From the NCBI GenBank assembly GCA_023663525.1, contig JAMPHF010000005.1, forward strand, positions 54,496-118,495: a stretch of DNA of 64,000 nt, in the 5' to 3' direction. Positions 55,904 through 64,000 of this stretch are shown in pieces. A model generated the notes under the pieces. The model was given only the letters and a program-made list of their open reading frames with translations. It made no database searches and was not told the DNA's origin. The DNA comes from Bacteroides sp. (GTDB lineage Bacteria > Bacteroidota > Bacteroidia > Bacteroidales > Muribaculaceae). The position numbers were made by a program, and so were the translations under genes. Position 1 is the first letter of the stretch, and the number at the start of each line of letters is the position of its first letter.

Positions 55904-56410
55904 TCAATCGACTTTATAGTCATACTTGACATCCTTCAGCTCCTCATTGGCTTTCACAATCTTCTGCGAGAGTGTGGCACGATACGAATCGAAGCGTTCC
56001 GAAAGAGCCGGGTCACTCAATGAAAGAATCTGCACAGCCATCACCGCTGCGTTCAGACCTGCATTGATTCCGACCGTGGCGACAGAAATGCCCGGAGGCA
56101 TCTGGACTATCGAATAGAGTGCATCCATTCCGTCAAGACTTGAGTTGACAGGTATGCCTATGACGGGTAAGGGGGTCATGGCTGCAATCACTCCCGGAAG
56201 CGCGGCTGCCATTCCGGCGGCTGCTATAATGACCTTGATACCACGGTCCCTGGCACCACGTGCGAATGATTCGACCTCGGCCGGCGTGCGATGTGCCGAA
56301 AGAGCGTTCATCTCAAACGGAACTTGCATACTGTTCAGAAAATCAGCCGCTTTTTTCAGAATCGGGAGGTCACTTGTACTTCCCATTATGATACTGACTG
56401 TTGGTTTCAT
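55904..56410 (-). CDS. purE: N5-carboxyaminoimidazole ribonucleotide mutase
   Basis: A 168-residue class I PurE, which moves the carboxyl group of N5-CAIR to make CAIR in purine synthesis. It is full length with the family opening VSIIMGSTSDLPILKKAADF, the NALSAHRTPAEVESFA loop with the catalytic His, IIAAAGMAAALPGVIAAMTP and GIPVNSSLDGMDALYSIVQM in pieces, then PPGISVATVGI. It is the first gene of a seven-gene run down to rsmI (21 bases to ispG). No good -7 element is seen in the 56-base gap before it, so it may also be read from the PAP2-like gene. Confidence 0.96.
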   Translation of the reverse strand: MKPTVSIIMGSTSDLPILKKAADFLNSMQVPFEMNALSAHRTPAEVESFARGARDRGIKVIIAAAGMAAALPGVIAAMTPLPVIGIPVNSSLDGMDALYSIVQMPPGISVATVGINAGLNAAVMAVQILSLSDPALSERFDSYRATLSQKIVKANEELKDVKYDYKVD

Positions 56411-56466
56411 GACTTATCGGTTAAATATATTATGTTTTATAAGATTCTATTCTTCTCCGGGATTGG

Positions 56467-57075
56467 TCAATGTATCATAGACAAAAGGTATACACAGATG
56501 AAACCGTTGGCACATCCTGCGAACACCTGCCAGAGCGTATGGCGTCCGAGATATACGCGCGCTGTCATTACGAGTCCGGCAAGTATGATGACAACTGAAA
56601 TCCATACGTTCATGTTGACCAAGGCGTAATGCGAGGCCACGATGCGAAACATCAATGCAACCAGACCACCCATCGCGGCTGCATGTGCGCTTATCTTCCA
56701 CCATCTGTTGACAATCGTGTTTATGACTGTCGCAGCCGAAGCTCCGGCGAAAAACATCGGCAACCACAGCGGTGCGCTTGCCTTATAGAAGAAAAATGCA
56801 CATCCGATGTAGCAGAGCACGACCACACTGTATGGCACATATCGTTCGGTTCTTTCATTCAACCCGGGATCGGTTATGACTCCTGTCTTGTAGAGAGCTA
56901 TTATGACCGACGCCGGTACGAGGCACGTGATGACAAACGTTATCCCGATGGCAGTCCACAGCAAATTGGAGGGAAGGAAACGGAGTATTGTCAGAAACGC
57001 GGTGACAACCATGCCGTATGTCGGCACAATCAATGGCGAGAATACCGCTGATATTATTTCGGAGAATTTTTTCAT
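56467..57075 (-). CDS. PAP2-like integral membrane protein
   Basis: About 202 residues from ATG 57075 (an upstream TTG at 57093 is less likely). It is made of some six hydrophobic helices with the layout of small PAP2 phosphatases: VITDPGLNERTERYVPYSVV (site of the first motif), WWKISAHAAAMGGLVAL (second motif, SAH where SGH is usual) and TARVYLGRHTLWQVFAGCA (third motif, where SR-H-D is usual). The third-motif His is kept, but the following Asp is Gln and the first motif is not K-RP. It may be a diverged lipid phosphatase or a non-catalytic relative. It lies between purE and rpoN on the same strand. Confidence 0.75.
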   Translation of the reverse strand: MKKFSEIISAVFSPLIVPTYGMVVTAFLTILRFLPSNLLWTAIGITFVITCLVPASVIIALYKTGVITDPGLNERTERYVPYSVVVLCYIGCAFFFYKASAPLWLPMFFAGASAATVINTIVNRWWKISAHAAAMGGLVALMFRIVASHYALVNMNVWISVVIILAGLVMTARVYLGRHTLWQVFAGCANGFICVYLLSMIH

Positions 57076-57191
57076 ATTTATGATAACAAACAAGGAGCTG
57101 TCTTTTGTTTTATCCGACCATATTTATCTTCATTTTAAATTATAGCGAAACGATAATCCTCCAATCGGACAAAAAATTCATGCTCTGAGTG

Positions 57192-57230
57192 CAAAAGTAC
57201 ACAAAATCTCGCGATTTTTGACTACTTTTG
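57192..57230. promoter_or_regulatory. Imperfect palindrome with two -7-like ends, between rpoN and the PAP2-like gene
   Basis: CAAAAGTA (57192-57199) and TACTTTTG (57223-57230) are mirror images, with further pairing inside (ACAAAATC/GATTTTTG). Each arm is a -7-like TACTTTTG, but neither has a good -33 partner. It may serve as the rpoN terminator, as the promoter of the PAP2-like gene (minus strand), or both. Confidence 0.35.
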
Positions 57231-57265
57231 TATTTTAATAATTCGTTCAGACCCGAAGCAATTCC

Positions 57266-58699
57266 CTAAATCTTCTTTCGCAATCTTGCCACCGGGATTC
57301 CGAGACGTTCACGGTACTTGGCCACGGTGCGGCGGGCTATATCATAGCCTTTCTCTGTCAACATTTTCATTATTGCATCGTCACTCAACGGATGCGACGG
57401 ATTCTCGGCGGATATTATCGAGCGAAGTGCAGCAAGAATCTCATGCGACGACGATTCCTCGTCCGTACCGACTTTTTCATTAAAGAAAAATTTCAGTGGA
57501 TAGACTCCACCCGATGTCGCCACATATTTTCCGGCAGTCGCCCTGGAGATGACCGACAAGTCAAAACCGGTCTCTGCCGACACATCCTTCAGTATCATTG
57601 GTCGCAGAGTGCTCTCGTCATCACTCATGAAGAAATCATGCTGCAATTTGACGATGGCTTGCATGACCTTATAGAGCGTCTCCTGCCGGAATCTCAGCAA
57701 TTCGATAAACTCGCCTGCCTCCTCGCGCTTCCGATTGATGAACATCCGTGCCTCCTGCCGTAGTTTAGACGATGATCCACCGATAAATCCATGTCCGTCA
57801 CTGGCAAAACTGCGCTCGATGGCGAGTTCGGGAATATTGTTGACCAATGTAAGGGTCAGATTCTCACCGTCAACCTCCACTATGAAATCAGGAATTATAT
57901 GACGCGATTTTTCATCACCCTCACTGTCGCCCAACTGACCGCCGGGCTTAGGATTCAGCGAGCGGATAAGCTCATCCGCATCCCGCAACCTGTCACGATC
58001 GACCCCGAGCATTGAGGCAAGTCTGTCGAAATGTCGAAGGGAGAATATGTCGAAATAATGCTCCACAATTTCAAGTGCGAGGTCTCTTGTTGGCGAAGGC
58101 TTCATGCGCTGCAACTGCAATGCGAGACAGTCGCGCAAATCATAGGCACATACCCCCGCAGGATCGAGCGCACGCACCCGCGCCACGATTTTCCGCAGCC
58201 GGTCCATATCCACATCAATTCCGGCATTTATAGCCAAATCATCAAGTATCTGCGTGAGAGTTCTTGTCAAGTAACCGTTATCGTCCAGATTGCCTATGAT
58301 ATATCTTGCGATCGACATGTCAGTCTCGCTGATGTCAGTCTCGGCAAGCTGCCGGATCAGGTTATCTCCGAGAGAGCCTTCATCGGCAACCACGACAGGT
58401 TCGAGGTAGGAATCATCGGGCTGTGTGTTTCGCGTCCCGAGTCTGTATGACGGAATCTCATCCTCGTCACGATAATCAGCAAGCTGCAGATCTTCAGCAC
58501 TCTCGTTGAAATCATCGTCAGGCGACATTGCCTCTCCGCTATCCACAATCTCAAGAGCAGGATTGTCATCCACCTCCCGACGTACCTCGTCCTCAATCTC
58601 CGGACCACTCATCTCAAGCAGACGCACAAAATGCATCTGCAACGGCGACAACCGCTGCTGCATTTTTTGTGTAAGCGATAATTTGAGAGAACCTTTCAT
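57266..58699 (-). CDS. rpoN: RNA polymerase sigma-54 factor
   Basis: A 477-residue sigma-54. Region I is the Gln/Leu-rich start SLKLSLTQKMQQRLSPLQMH, followed by an acidic region II (PDDDFNESAEDLQLADYRDED) and the core-binding and DNA-binding parts: LDDNGYLTRTL, RALDPAGVCAYDLRDCLALQ, SLNPKPGGQLG. The RpoN box ARRTVAKYRERLGIP lies near residues 452-466. It recruits polymerase to -24/-12 promoters that need an activator ATPase. None of the genes here shows an obvious -24/-12 site. It starts 72 bases after the neuB-like stop; no promoter is evident in that gap, so read-through from the surface-glycan operon is possible. Confidence 0.96.
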   Translation of the reverse strand: MKGSLKLSLTQKMQQRLSPLQMHFVRLLEMSGPEIEDEVRREVDDNPALEIVDSGEAMSPDDDFNESAEDLQLADYRDEDEIPSYRLGTRNTQPDDSYLEPVVVADEGSLGDNLIRQLAETDISETDMSIARYIIGNLDDNGYLTRTLTQILDDLAINAGIDVDMDRLRKIVARVRALDPAGVCAYDLRDCLALQLQRMKPSPTRDLALEIVEHYFDIFSLRHFDRLASMLGVDRDRLRDADELIRSLNPKPGGQLGDSEGDEKSRHIIPDFIVEVDGENLTLTLVNNIPELAIERSFASDGHGFIGGSSSKLRQEARMFINRKREEAGEFIELLRFRQETLYKVMQAIVKLQHDFFMSDDESTLRPMILKDVSAETGFDLSVISRATAGKYVATSGGVYPLKFFFNEKVGTDEESSSHEILAALRSIISAENPSHPLSDDAIMKMLTEKGYDIARRTVAKYRERLGIPVARLRKKI

Positions 58700-58771
58700 G
58701 ATGGTGGATTATACGAAATATCTTTTTTTCTTCGATGTGTGTATATGTATTATTACAATGCCTTTCGCATT

Positions 58772-59788
58772 TTAAAGTTCAATCAGGCTGTCGTAGGGGA
58801 AGTCTCTTTTCGCTTTTTTCCCTAACACCGAATCCCATTCCATCGGGCTGATACCGTTGCCGGGGCGTTTGACCGTTATATTCTCCTCGGTGAACATCTC
58901 ACCACAGGCTATCGGACGGGCTGCGACAATGCTCTTGCGGGCCACAACAATATTAGGACGCTCACTCTCAGCAACGACCTTGAGACCATCGCCAAGAGCC
59001 GTCTCTATGTTGCGTATGGCCTTGACCATAGCTGTCAGCTCAGACGGATCGAGGGAAGCTCTGTGGTCAGGGCCGGGCAAATTTTTGTCGAGAGTGAAAT
59101 GCTTTTCTATGACTTTCGCCCCCAACGCCACGGCTGCGACAGGGACTTCAATCCCGAGCGTATGGTCACTGTAACCTACCCCTCCGACGTTCAATGACCG
59201 AAGACTGTCCATGGCCCGAAGATTGACATCGGAATATGGAGTGGGATACTGTGTGGTGCAATGAAGAAGGTATATGTCATTCCTGTCAATTCCGCCCTCA
59301 GTCAACACGTCAACAGCGGCAGCCACTTCATCAAGAGTGGACATGCCGGTCGAAAGTATGACCTTACCACCTATATTTGCAATCTTACGGAGATATGGCA
59401 GATTTGTGATTTCGCCCGACGGAATTTTCCAATAGTCCATGCCGAGCGGCGCAAGCGTGTCGATGCTCACAAGGTCGAACGGAGTGCTCATGAAACCGAT
59501 GCCCACATTCCGGCATAGTTCCGCGAGTTCGGAATATGCACTCAGCGGAAGGTGGATAGCCTTGCACATCTCCAATTGCGACTCGGCTTCGCCCGTAGTC
59601 TCTTTCTGATACTCTGCCTTTGGGGCAATGGTTGAAATCACAAGCTCGGGAACGGCTGTCTGAAATTTCACATAGTCAGCTCCCGCTTTGGCAGCTTCGA
59701 TGACCATACGCCGGGCCATCTCCATGGAAGCATTGTGATTGACACCTGCTTCGGCTATGATTATCACGTGATTGTCAGTCTTTTTCAT
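58772..59788 (-). CDS. NeuB/LegI-type nonulosonate synthase
   Basis: A 338-residue enzyme that condenses phosphoenolpyruvate with a C6 amino sugar to give a nine-carbon sialic acid-like sugar (Neu5Ac, legionaminic or pseudaminic acid). The NeuB barrel has IIAEAGVNHNASMEMARRM, DYVKFQTAVPELVI, GIGFMSTPFDLVSIDTLAPL in pieces, KIPSGEITNLPYL, ILSTGMSTLDEV and GYSDHTLGIEVPVAAVALGA, with EKHFTLDKNLPGPDHRASLD. A C-terminal SAF (antifreeze-like) domain follows (SIVAARPIACGEMFTEENIT). The LegB-type gene two places upstream points to legionaminic acid; amino acids alone do not fix the substrate. It overlaps the ATP-grasp gene by four bases. Confidence 0.9.
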   Translation of the reverse strand: MKKTDNHVIIIAEAGVNHNASMEMARRMVIEAAKAGADYVKFQTAVPELVISTIAPKAEYQKETTGEAESQLEMCKAIHLPLSAYSELAELCRNVGIGFMSTPFDLVSIDTLAPLGMDYWKIPSGEITNLPYLRKIANIGGKVILSTGMSTLDEVAAAVDVLTEGGIDRNDIYLLHCTTQYPTPYSDVNLRAMDSLRSLNVGGVGYSDHTLGIEVPVAAVALGAKVIEKHFTLDKNLPGPDHRASLDPSELTAMVKAIRNIETALGDGLKVVAESERPNIVVARKSIVAARPIACGEMFTEENITVKRPGNGISPMEWDSVLGKKAKRDFPYDSLIEL

Positions 59789-60759
59789 ACGTTGAATACA
59801 GCTTCTTCAAAATAACGGCATATCATTGTCCCGGGACAGATGTCGGAGGCAGCCTGCGGATGCAGACCGGAGGCTTCCGACAAAATCATTCCGGGAATAT
59901 CAGCACCGGCATGAATCGAACATACTACCCCTCCGCCGAGACGGGGATTTATCTCCATCAGCATGAGTCTGTCCGTGTCAATGTCAAGCAGATACTGCAA
60001 CGTGACAGCTCCGCGAAGACCCAACTTGGCTATTGCATCGGCTGAGGCTTCGAGAAGTGCGGGAAAGTCCACAGTCACCGTGCGCGACACCTCGCCACCG
60101 ACCACCTCCAGCCGTTGACGGGGACTAATGCACAGTGTCTCACCACTGCGTGAGATGTAACAATCAACTGTATATTCCTTTCGGTCCGGATAGTAGGCCT
60201 GGATGAGATATTCGTCAGCCACTTTCGAGATTCTTCGGAATTCATTTATGCTGTCTATGACCTCTATCCCTTTTGAGGCCGAGCCATGACGAGGCTTCGC
60301 TATGAGCGGGAACACCGGACGACCGCCGGTGTAAGTCGGAGGGATGTCGAGTCCGACACGCTCAAATTCTTTGGCCGAAAGCACCTTGTCGAACAGAATC
60401 TCGGCTTTTCCCGACCCAACCACCGGTGACCATGCATCGCCATGGGTGGCCACGTAGGCTCCTGCAATCGAAATAGCTCCATCGACAAATGGAAGCAGCA
60501 CATCAATCCTGTAAGCTCCCACCACCTGATGGAGATGGTCGAGTATGTCAGGCGCACTCCATCTGCGACCTATTATCACTCCTCCGATCAATGCCACGGG
60601 CACTTCGGATTCGAGTTCATAACTGTAAATTTTGACATCAATCCCCAGTCGGCGACCGGCATCAATCAGCTTGTTGCCGAACGACACACGCTTTGCGCCA
60701 CCAAGAAAAAGCACATTGAGATTTCTCCGCGTCTGCGTGAGTTCTGATTGCTGGCTCAT
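59785..60759 (-). CDS. ATP-grasp enzyme
   Basis: About 324 residues from ATG 60759 (MSQQSELTQTRRNLNVLFLG), seven bases after the stop of the dehydratase; longer starts back to 60852 overlap that gene. The N-terminal pre-ATP-grasp domain has NVLFLGGAKRVSFGNKL, the ATP-grasp domain FPLIAKPRHGSASKGIEVID and the metal-binding RLMLMEINPRLGGGVVCSIH. The nearest relatives are carbamoyl-phosphate synthase large-subunit-like ligases found in surface-sugar operons. It should form an acyl-phosphate and attach an amine, for instance an amino acid, to a carboxylate sugar or its precursor, but that is inferred. Coupled to the neuB-like gene by an ATGA overlap. Confidence 0.85.
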   Translation of the reverse strand: MSQQSELTQTRRNLNVLFLGGAKRVSFGNKLIDAGRRLGIDVKIYSYELESEVPVALIGGVIIGRRWSAPDILDHLHQVVGAYRIDVLLPFVDGAISIAGAYVATHGDAWSPVVGSGKAEILFDKVLSAKEFERVGLDIPPTYTGGRPVFPLIAKPRHGSASKGIEVIDSINEFRRISKVADEYLIQAYYPDRKEYTVDCYISRSGETLCISPRQRLEVVGGEVSRTVTVDFPALLEASADAIAKLGLRGAVTLQYLLDIDTDRLMLMEINPRLGGGVVCSIHAGADIPGMILSEASGLHPQAASDICPGTMICRYFEEAVFNV

Positions 60760-60766
60760 AGTTCGG

Positions 60767-61756
60767 CTACACATTATAAATACCCGATTTATACTTCGAC
60801 AGATTCTCCGGCTTTGTGAACCATTCAATGGTCTCACGCAGTCCGGTCTCAAGATTGTGGCGCGGACGCCAATCGGTCAAGGTCGTTATCAGAGTGTTGT
60901 CGCCGCATAGACGGAACACCTCACTTCCCGACGGGCGCAGGCGTGCGGGATCGACCACATAATCCACCTTCTCCCCCATCAAGGAGGCAATCAGTTCAAG
61001 CGTCTCGCGCATACTGACCTCCGTCCCGGTGGCTATGTTTATCTCCTTTCCCTCCACGCCTTCAGCCTTTCCGAGTGCGATAAACCCGGCAGCCGTATCC
61101 TTGACGAAATTGAAGTCGCGCGTAGGGCTGAGATCCCCGACTTTTATCTCACGCATACCGTTGGCTATCTGTGTGATTATCGTTGGGATAATCGCTCTCG
61201 CACTCTGGCGCGGGCCGTAGGTGTTGAACGGACGTGCAATCACAACCGGAAGCCCGAAAGCATTGTAGAAACTCATTGCAATTGCGTCGGCCCCGATTTT
61301 CGTCGCGCTGTAAGGCGACTGCGGTTGGCGGGGATGTTTCTCATCGATGGGCACATATTTTGCAGTGCCATATACCTCACTTGTCGATGTCACGACCAAG
61401 CGTCTCACCCCACAATCACGCGCAGCCTGACACATGTTGAGTGTACCCTTTATATTTGTGTCCACATAGCTGTCGGGAGCTACATAACTGTATGGTATGG
61501 CGATGAGCGCGGCCAAATGATACACCGTGTCACATCCATCGGTGATGTGTCGGCAGAAATTAGGGTCACGGACATCGCCGGTGACAATCTCAAGATCAGG
61601 ATGGCTGATTCCTTCGAGCCATCCCCAGTTATTGAATGAATTATATTGACTCAAGGCTCTCACAGCAAAGCCCTCATCAAGAAGTGCCTCTGTCAGATGT
61701 GACCCGATGAAGCCATCAGCTCCCGTGACGAGCACCCTTTTCTTTTTTTTGTCCAT
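60767..61756 (-). CDS. NAD-dependent 4,6-dehydratase, LegB-like
   Basis: A 329-residue extended-SDR enzyme. The NAD-binding glycine motif is VTGADGFIGSHL (Gly at 12, 15 and 18), and the catalytic Tyr-Lys is in SPYSATKIGADAI near residue 149. The stretch VRALSQYNSFNNWGWLEGIS is characteristic of LegB-type UDP-GlcNAc 4,6-dehydratases from legionaminic acid pathways, and RPFNTYGPRQSARAIIPTII of sugar-nucleotide SDRs generally. It would make the 4-keto-6-deoxy intermediate that an aminotransferase then uses. The aminotransferase, acetyltransferase, epimerase and CMP-transferase are not in this window. It follows the lipocalin-like gene by 34 bases. Confidence 0.88.
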   Translation of the reverse strand: MDKKKKRVLVTGADGFIGSHLTEALLDEGFAVRALSQYNSFNNWGWLEGISHPDLEIVTGDVRDPNFCRHITDGCDTVYHLAALIAIPYSYVAPDSYVDTNIKGTLNMCQAARDCGVRRLVVTSTSEVYGTAKYVPIDEKHPRQPQSPYSATKIGADAIAMSFYNAFGLPVVIARPFNTYGPRQSARAIIPTIITQIANGMREIKVGDLSPTRDFNFVKDTAAGFIALGKAEGVEGKEINIATGTEVSMRETLELIASLMGEKVDYVVDPARLRPSGSEVFRLCGDNTLITTLTDWRPRHNLETGLRETIEWFTKPENLSKYKSGIYNV

Positions 61757-61790
61757 TTCAATATTATATTTAGATTTTCATGGTTTCCTA

Positions 61791-62300
61791 TTAATGTGGA
61801 TGTGTGAGGTAATATCTGTAAAGTATTCCGTCACTGTCAGTCCGGCTAAGTTCCATTTTTTTCCCATCAAGATGATCTATCTGAAGATGAGTCACTCCAT
61901 CAGCCGAGAGATGCATGACTTCAGGAGGCGTGAATCTGTAACCATCACCATCATCCGAATCAGTGTATGTGAAACGTAGCGTCAGAATTTCATCCACGTC
62001 TGACCACGTGCCGAAACAATCATAGAATCTATTGTGACTCAATAGTGTATTTATGCGTATGATGTTTCCCTGAAACGCCCATGTATACAGGATCGGACTG
62101 TCAGGCAAATCCTCATAGAGCCGTATCGGCTGACCGTCAGCAGTGATTTTTTCTACACGCCACTCGCCGAAGAAATCACCTATGTCGCCATTATTATGTG
62201 TACAGCCGGACAATATCGTCATCATCATCACAAATGACAATATAATAAATATCTTTGTCAAGCTATAAATCTTCCTATCCATTGACATCCGTGACATCAT
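61791..62300 (-). CDS. Lipocalin-like lipoprotein
   Basis: A 169-residue lipoprotein; the signal has a long hydrophobic core (SFVMMMTILSGC) with the lipid Cys at residue 33 from ATG 62300, whose ATGA overlaps the stop of the Wzi-family gene. A shorter start at 62282 (MDRKIYSLTKIFII) gives the more usual signal. The mature part has the opening FFGEWRVEKITADGQPIRLY and the alternate strands of a small beta-barrel, like lipocalin-like or DUF-type lipoproteins of Bacteroidetes. There is no export tail. It may help the outer-membrane protein next to it. Function unknown. Confidence 0.7.
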   Translation of the reverse strand: MMSRMSMDRKIYSLTKIFIILSFVMMMTILSGCTHNNGDIGDFFGEWRVEKITADGQPIRLYEDLPDSPILYTWAFQGNIIRINTLLSHNRFYDCFGTWSDVDEILTLRFTYTDSDDGDGYRFTPPEVMHLSADGVTHLQIDHLDGKKMELSRTDSDGILYRYYLTHPH

Positions 62301-63823
62301 AAGTTCATCAATCCTTCATATTTCACACTCACCATCACGCCTACGGCATTACATGGCATGTTCCCACTGTCAACTTCAAAACGACCGTCGAGGCGCAGAC
62401 CCTTTATCTTTGGTGACCGCCACTCAGCCTCCAGCATAATCGATGACAGATGTAACGGGTCTTTCAGCATGACGAATGGTGTCCCCCACGCCTTACGGTA
62501 CCCCCCCTTCACACGATAGTTCACTGTCGGCGATAATGACCCGGCAACCCCGACATGGAAGCCCCGCACTGCATTTGCGGCAAAATACGCATAGCCGTCG
62601 CGATTATAGAGGGGCGACATCATGACCGGCGTACCGAGAGCCATCCCGAAATATGAATACGCGTTGTATGAAGCATTATTGTAATAGTCATCGGCACCCG
62701 AGACATGTCCCGGCAGCGTGCACCCGGGATAGTCGGAGGGGTTGAAATGAATCGGACCGCTTTGATTTGTGAAATCAAAATATTCCACCACAACGCCATT
62801 GACATAACTATCGCGGGCAGACTTATATTCAGCTCCCCATAGGCCGTCGAAACCGTTCAGTTTACCAATGCCAGATCCGTCATCCCAAAGCCAGGATGAG
62901 TAAAGTGACACCTTGTCTCCGTTTCTCAATCTGTAGCGCATACGCAAATCCCACGAGCCGAGATGATTTCCGGAATAGAAACCCTCTCCACCATCCTCCA
63001 TCGGGAACAGCATTTTGAGAAAATAGCGCAGGCTGCTTGGATGCTTCATGCGTTTGGTAACGACTCCCTGTGTGTACCAGGTCGTTGTACCGCCGAAAGT
63101 TGCGGCCGCCTGCAAACCGAACAGCACCGAGAATCGCTCTGACGGTTTCGTCCGGAAATATGCACGCTTATAATTATACAATTGATGAGTTGTGATGTGC
63201 CTGCTGTAATAATTGTAATGGTTTTTCCACCAGCCGTCATCGAGCATGAAACCGAATGCGCCCTCACCCGAGATTTGCAACCATCCATTGGTCAGCGGGA
63301 TGTCCTGAAAATCCAAAAAACCTGCACGGATCTGAGGCATAGGACGTGTGTTACCGCTCTCGACAAGGTCACCACTGGTCAATTCCTGATTCAGAAATGC
63401 AGACTTCTGCTCTTTCAAACCCAACTGCATGAACACACCCCGAAACTTCAACTGACCATACAATTGCTGCAACCACACGGCCGAAGGCCTTTCCTGATGT
63501 GAAATCCAACCATCTTTCTTGACATCATAACGCTCATAGGTGGTTGAGGAGGCGAGACCGCCGACAATATCAACTCCAAATCCGTATGAGAAACGTTTTG
63601 TCAAGTCCATGTCTTTCCATGTCGAGACCTCAGCCTGAAGATTATCAGCCTGAGTGAAGCGGCCATGACGCAGCGAAGATATGTAATATGGGGCAAACGT
63701 ATTTGATCCGACTCCCCCCGTCAGAGATATGTCATAATGCAACGGCTCATCGGCAGAAACCTCATTGGCCACCACAAACACCAGCAACGATACTATGTAT
63801 TTTTTTACCTTGGAAACTTTCAT
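62297..63823 (-). CDS. Capsule-assembly Wzi-family outer-membrane protein
   Basis: About 508 residues from ATG 63823 (MKVSKVKKYIVSLLVFVVAN), a proper signal peptide; a frame open from 63919 would start upstream of the -7 element and is not used. The mature protein has the alternating amphipathic strands of an 18-strand barrel, with the Bacteroidetes Wzi blocks GGVGSNTFAPYYISSLRHGR, QQLYGQLKFRGVFMQLGLKEQ in pieces, PMPQIRAGF, GNHLGSWDLRMRYRL and SSIMLEAEWRSPKIKGLRLD in pieces. It ends in strand VMVSVKYEGLMNL. Wzi holds capsule at the cell surface in E. coli; here the sugar-synthesis genes downstream fit a surface-polysaccharide role. Confidence 0.82.
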   Translation of the reverse strand: MKVSKVKKYIVSLLVFVVANEVSADEPLHYDISLTGGVGSNTFAPYYISSLRHGRFTQADNLQAEVSTWKDMDLTKRFSYGFGVDIVGGLASSTTYERYDVKKDGWISHQERPSAVWLQQLYGQLKFRGVFMQLGLKEQKSAFLNQELTSGDLVESGNTRPMPQIRAGFLDFQDIPLTNGWLQISGEGAFGFMLDDGWWKNHYNYYSRHITTHQLYNYKRAYFRTKPSERFSVLFGLQAAATFGGTTTWYTQGVVTKRMKHPSSLRYFLKMLFPMEDGGEGFYSGNHLGSWDLRMRYRLRNGDKVSLYSSWLWDDGSGIGKLNGFDGLWGAEYKSARDSYVNGVVVEYFDFTNQSGPIHFNPSDYPGCTLPGHVSGADDYYNNASYNAYSYFGMALGTPVMMSPLYNRDGYAYFAANAVRGFHVGVAGSLSPTVNYRVKGGYRKAWGTPFVMLKDPLHLSSIMLEAEWRSPKIKGLRLDGRFEVDSGNMPCNAVGVMVSVKYEGLMNL

Positions 63824-63909
63824 ATTCATGAGAATAACTCTACACCACAAATCAATCCTGATTGAAACTATTAAGAGTATGTCTGATATTAACTGATTAT
63901 TCTCGTCAC

Positions 63910-63940
63910 AAAGGTACATAAAATAAATTGAACATCAATC
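63910..63940 (-). promoter_or_regulatory. Promoter of the Wzi-nonulosonate operon
   Basis: Minus-strand ATTG (63940-63937), 19-base spacer, TACCTTTG (63917-63910), about 87 bases before the Wzi start codon. It supports the downstream start at 63823. Confidence 0.65.
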
Positions 63941-63952
63941 CTGAAGCGCATA

Positions 63953-63999
63953 AAAAAGCCGGAGTCGAGGTTGACGTTGTGTCATCCTTGACTCCGGCA
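63953..63999 (-). terminator. Terminator of a gene beyond the right edge
   Basis: GCCGGAGTCGAGG (63959-63971) pairs with CCTTGACTCCGGC (63987-63999), 13 pairs with one G-U; on the minus strand a run of six T follows (complement of 63953-63958). A gene transcribed leftward must therefore lie just outside the window. Confidence 0.75.
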
Positions 64000-64000
64000 C

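Noticed and set aside
59785..60852. Longer ATP-grasp start at 60852
   Set aside because: It would overlap the dehydratase gene by 86 bases and add 31 residues unlike the family; the ATG at 60759 is seven bases after the upstream stop.
62297..63919. Longer Wzi-family start at 63919
   Set aside because: It lies upstream of the -7 element at 63910-63917 and puts over 30 residues before a proper signal peptide.

Overview
The window reads as a chromosomal segment of a Bacteroidales gut bacterium. Several gene starts carry the Bacteroidetes promoter form (a TTTG-like -33 element, then TAnnTTTG about 19-21 bases on). There is a long run of signal-peptide-bearing glycosidases, one lipoprotein has the acidic SDDDD-type surface-export tail, and genes such as the Wzi-family protein, the Asn/Gln/Gly-rich RluB-type enzyme and DUF6155 fit that order. 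Family level (Muribaculaceae-like) is only an inference from gene content and moderate GC.

Positions 1 to about 27,290 (all minus strand) are one glycan-degradation cluster. In transcription order it encodes a GH127-type enzyme, a parallel beta-helix enzyme (GH141-like), a GH78 alpha-L-rhamnosidase, an unassigned 898-residue lipoprotein glycosidase, a 1391-residue propeller-GH2-malectin-CBM fusion, a LacZ-type GH2, a second GH2, a GH106 rhamnosidase, a sialate-O-acetylesterase-type SGNH esterase, a DUF5703 enzyme and a further GH2 cut by the left edge. A promoter sits just before the first gene and hairpins lie in three of the internal gaps. The enzyme mix suggests a branched, acetylated, rhamnose-, arabinose- and galactose-containing plant polymer such as rhamnogalacturonan; no SusC/SusD pair or sensor is in view.

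Positions 27.4 to 43.8 kb are a mixed region: a DUF1846 protein, an alpha/beta-hydrolase esterase, an M48 metalloprotease, a DEAD-box helicase, a YhcH-type protein, a surface lipoprotein, a PurF paralogue lacking the N-terminal catalytic cysteine, LrgA/LrgB, a stand-alone adenylation domain with degraded core motifs, DUF6155, DsbD and asparaginyl-tRNA synthetase. Most units end in clear hairpins.

Positions 43.8 to 58.7 kb are mainly housekeeping on the minus strand: an RluB-like pseudouridine synthase with a tandem-repeat N-terminus, PurU, a pullulanase, a coiled-coil lipoprotein, and a tightly packed run purE-ispG-ribD-GNAT-dacB-hypothetical-rsmI in which every junction is short or overlapping. 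A PAP2-like membrane protein and sigma-54 lie upstream.

Positions 58.7 to 64 kb form a surface-glycan operon from a promoter near 63.9 kb: a Wzi-family outer-membrane protein, a lipocalin-like lipoprotein, a LegB-type NAD-dependent dehydratase, an ATP-grasp enzyme and a NeuB/LegI-type nonulosonate synthase. No tRNA, rRNA, insertion sequence, CRISPR array or phage gene was recognised.
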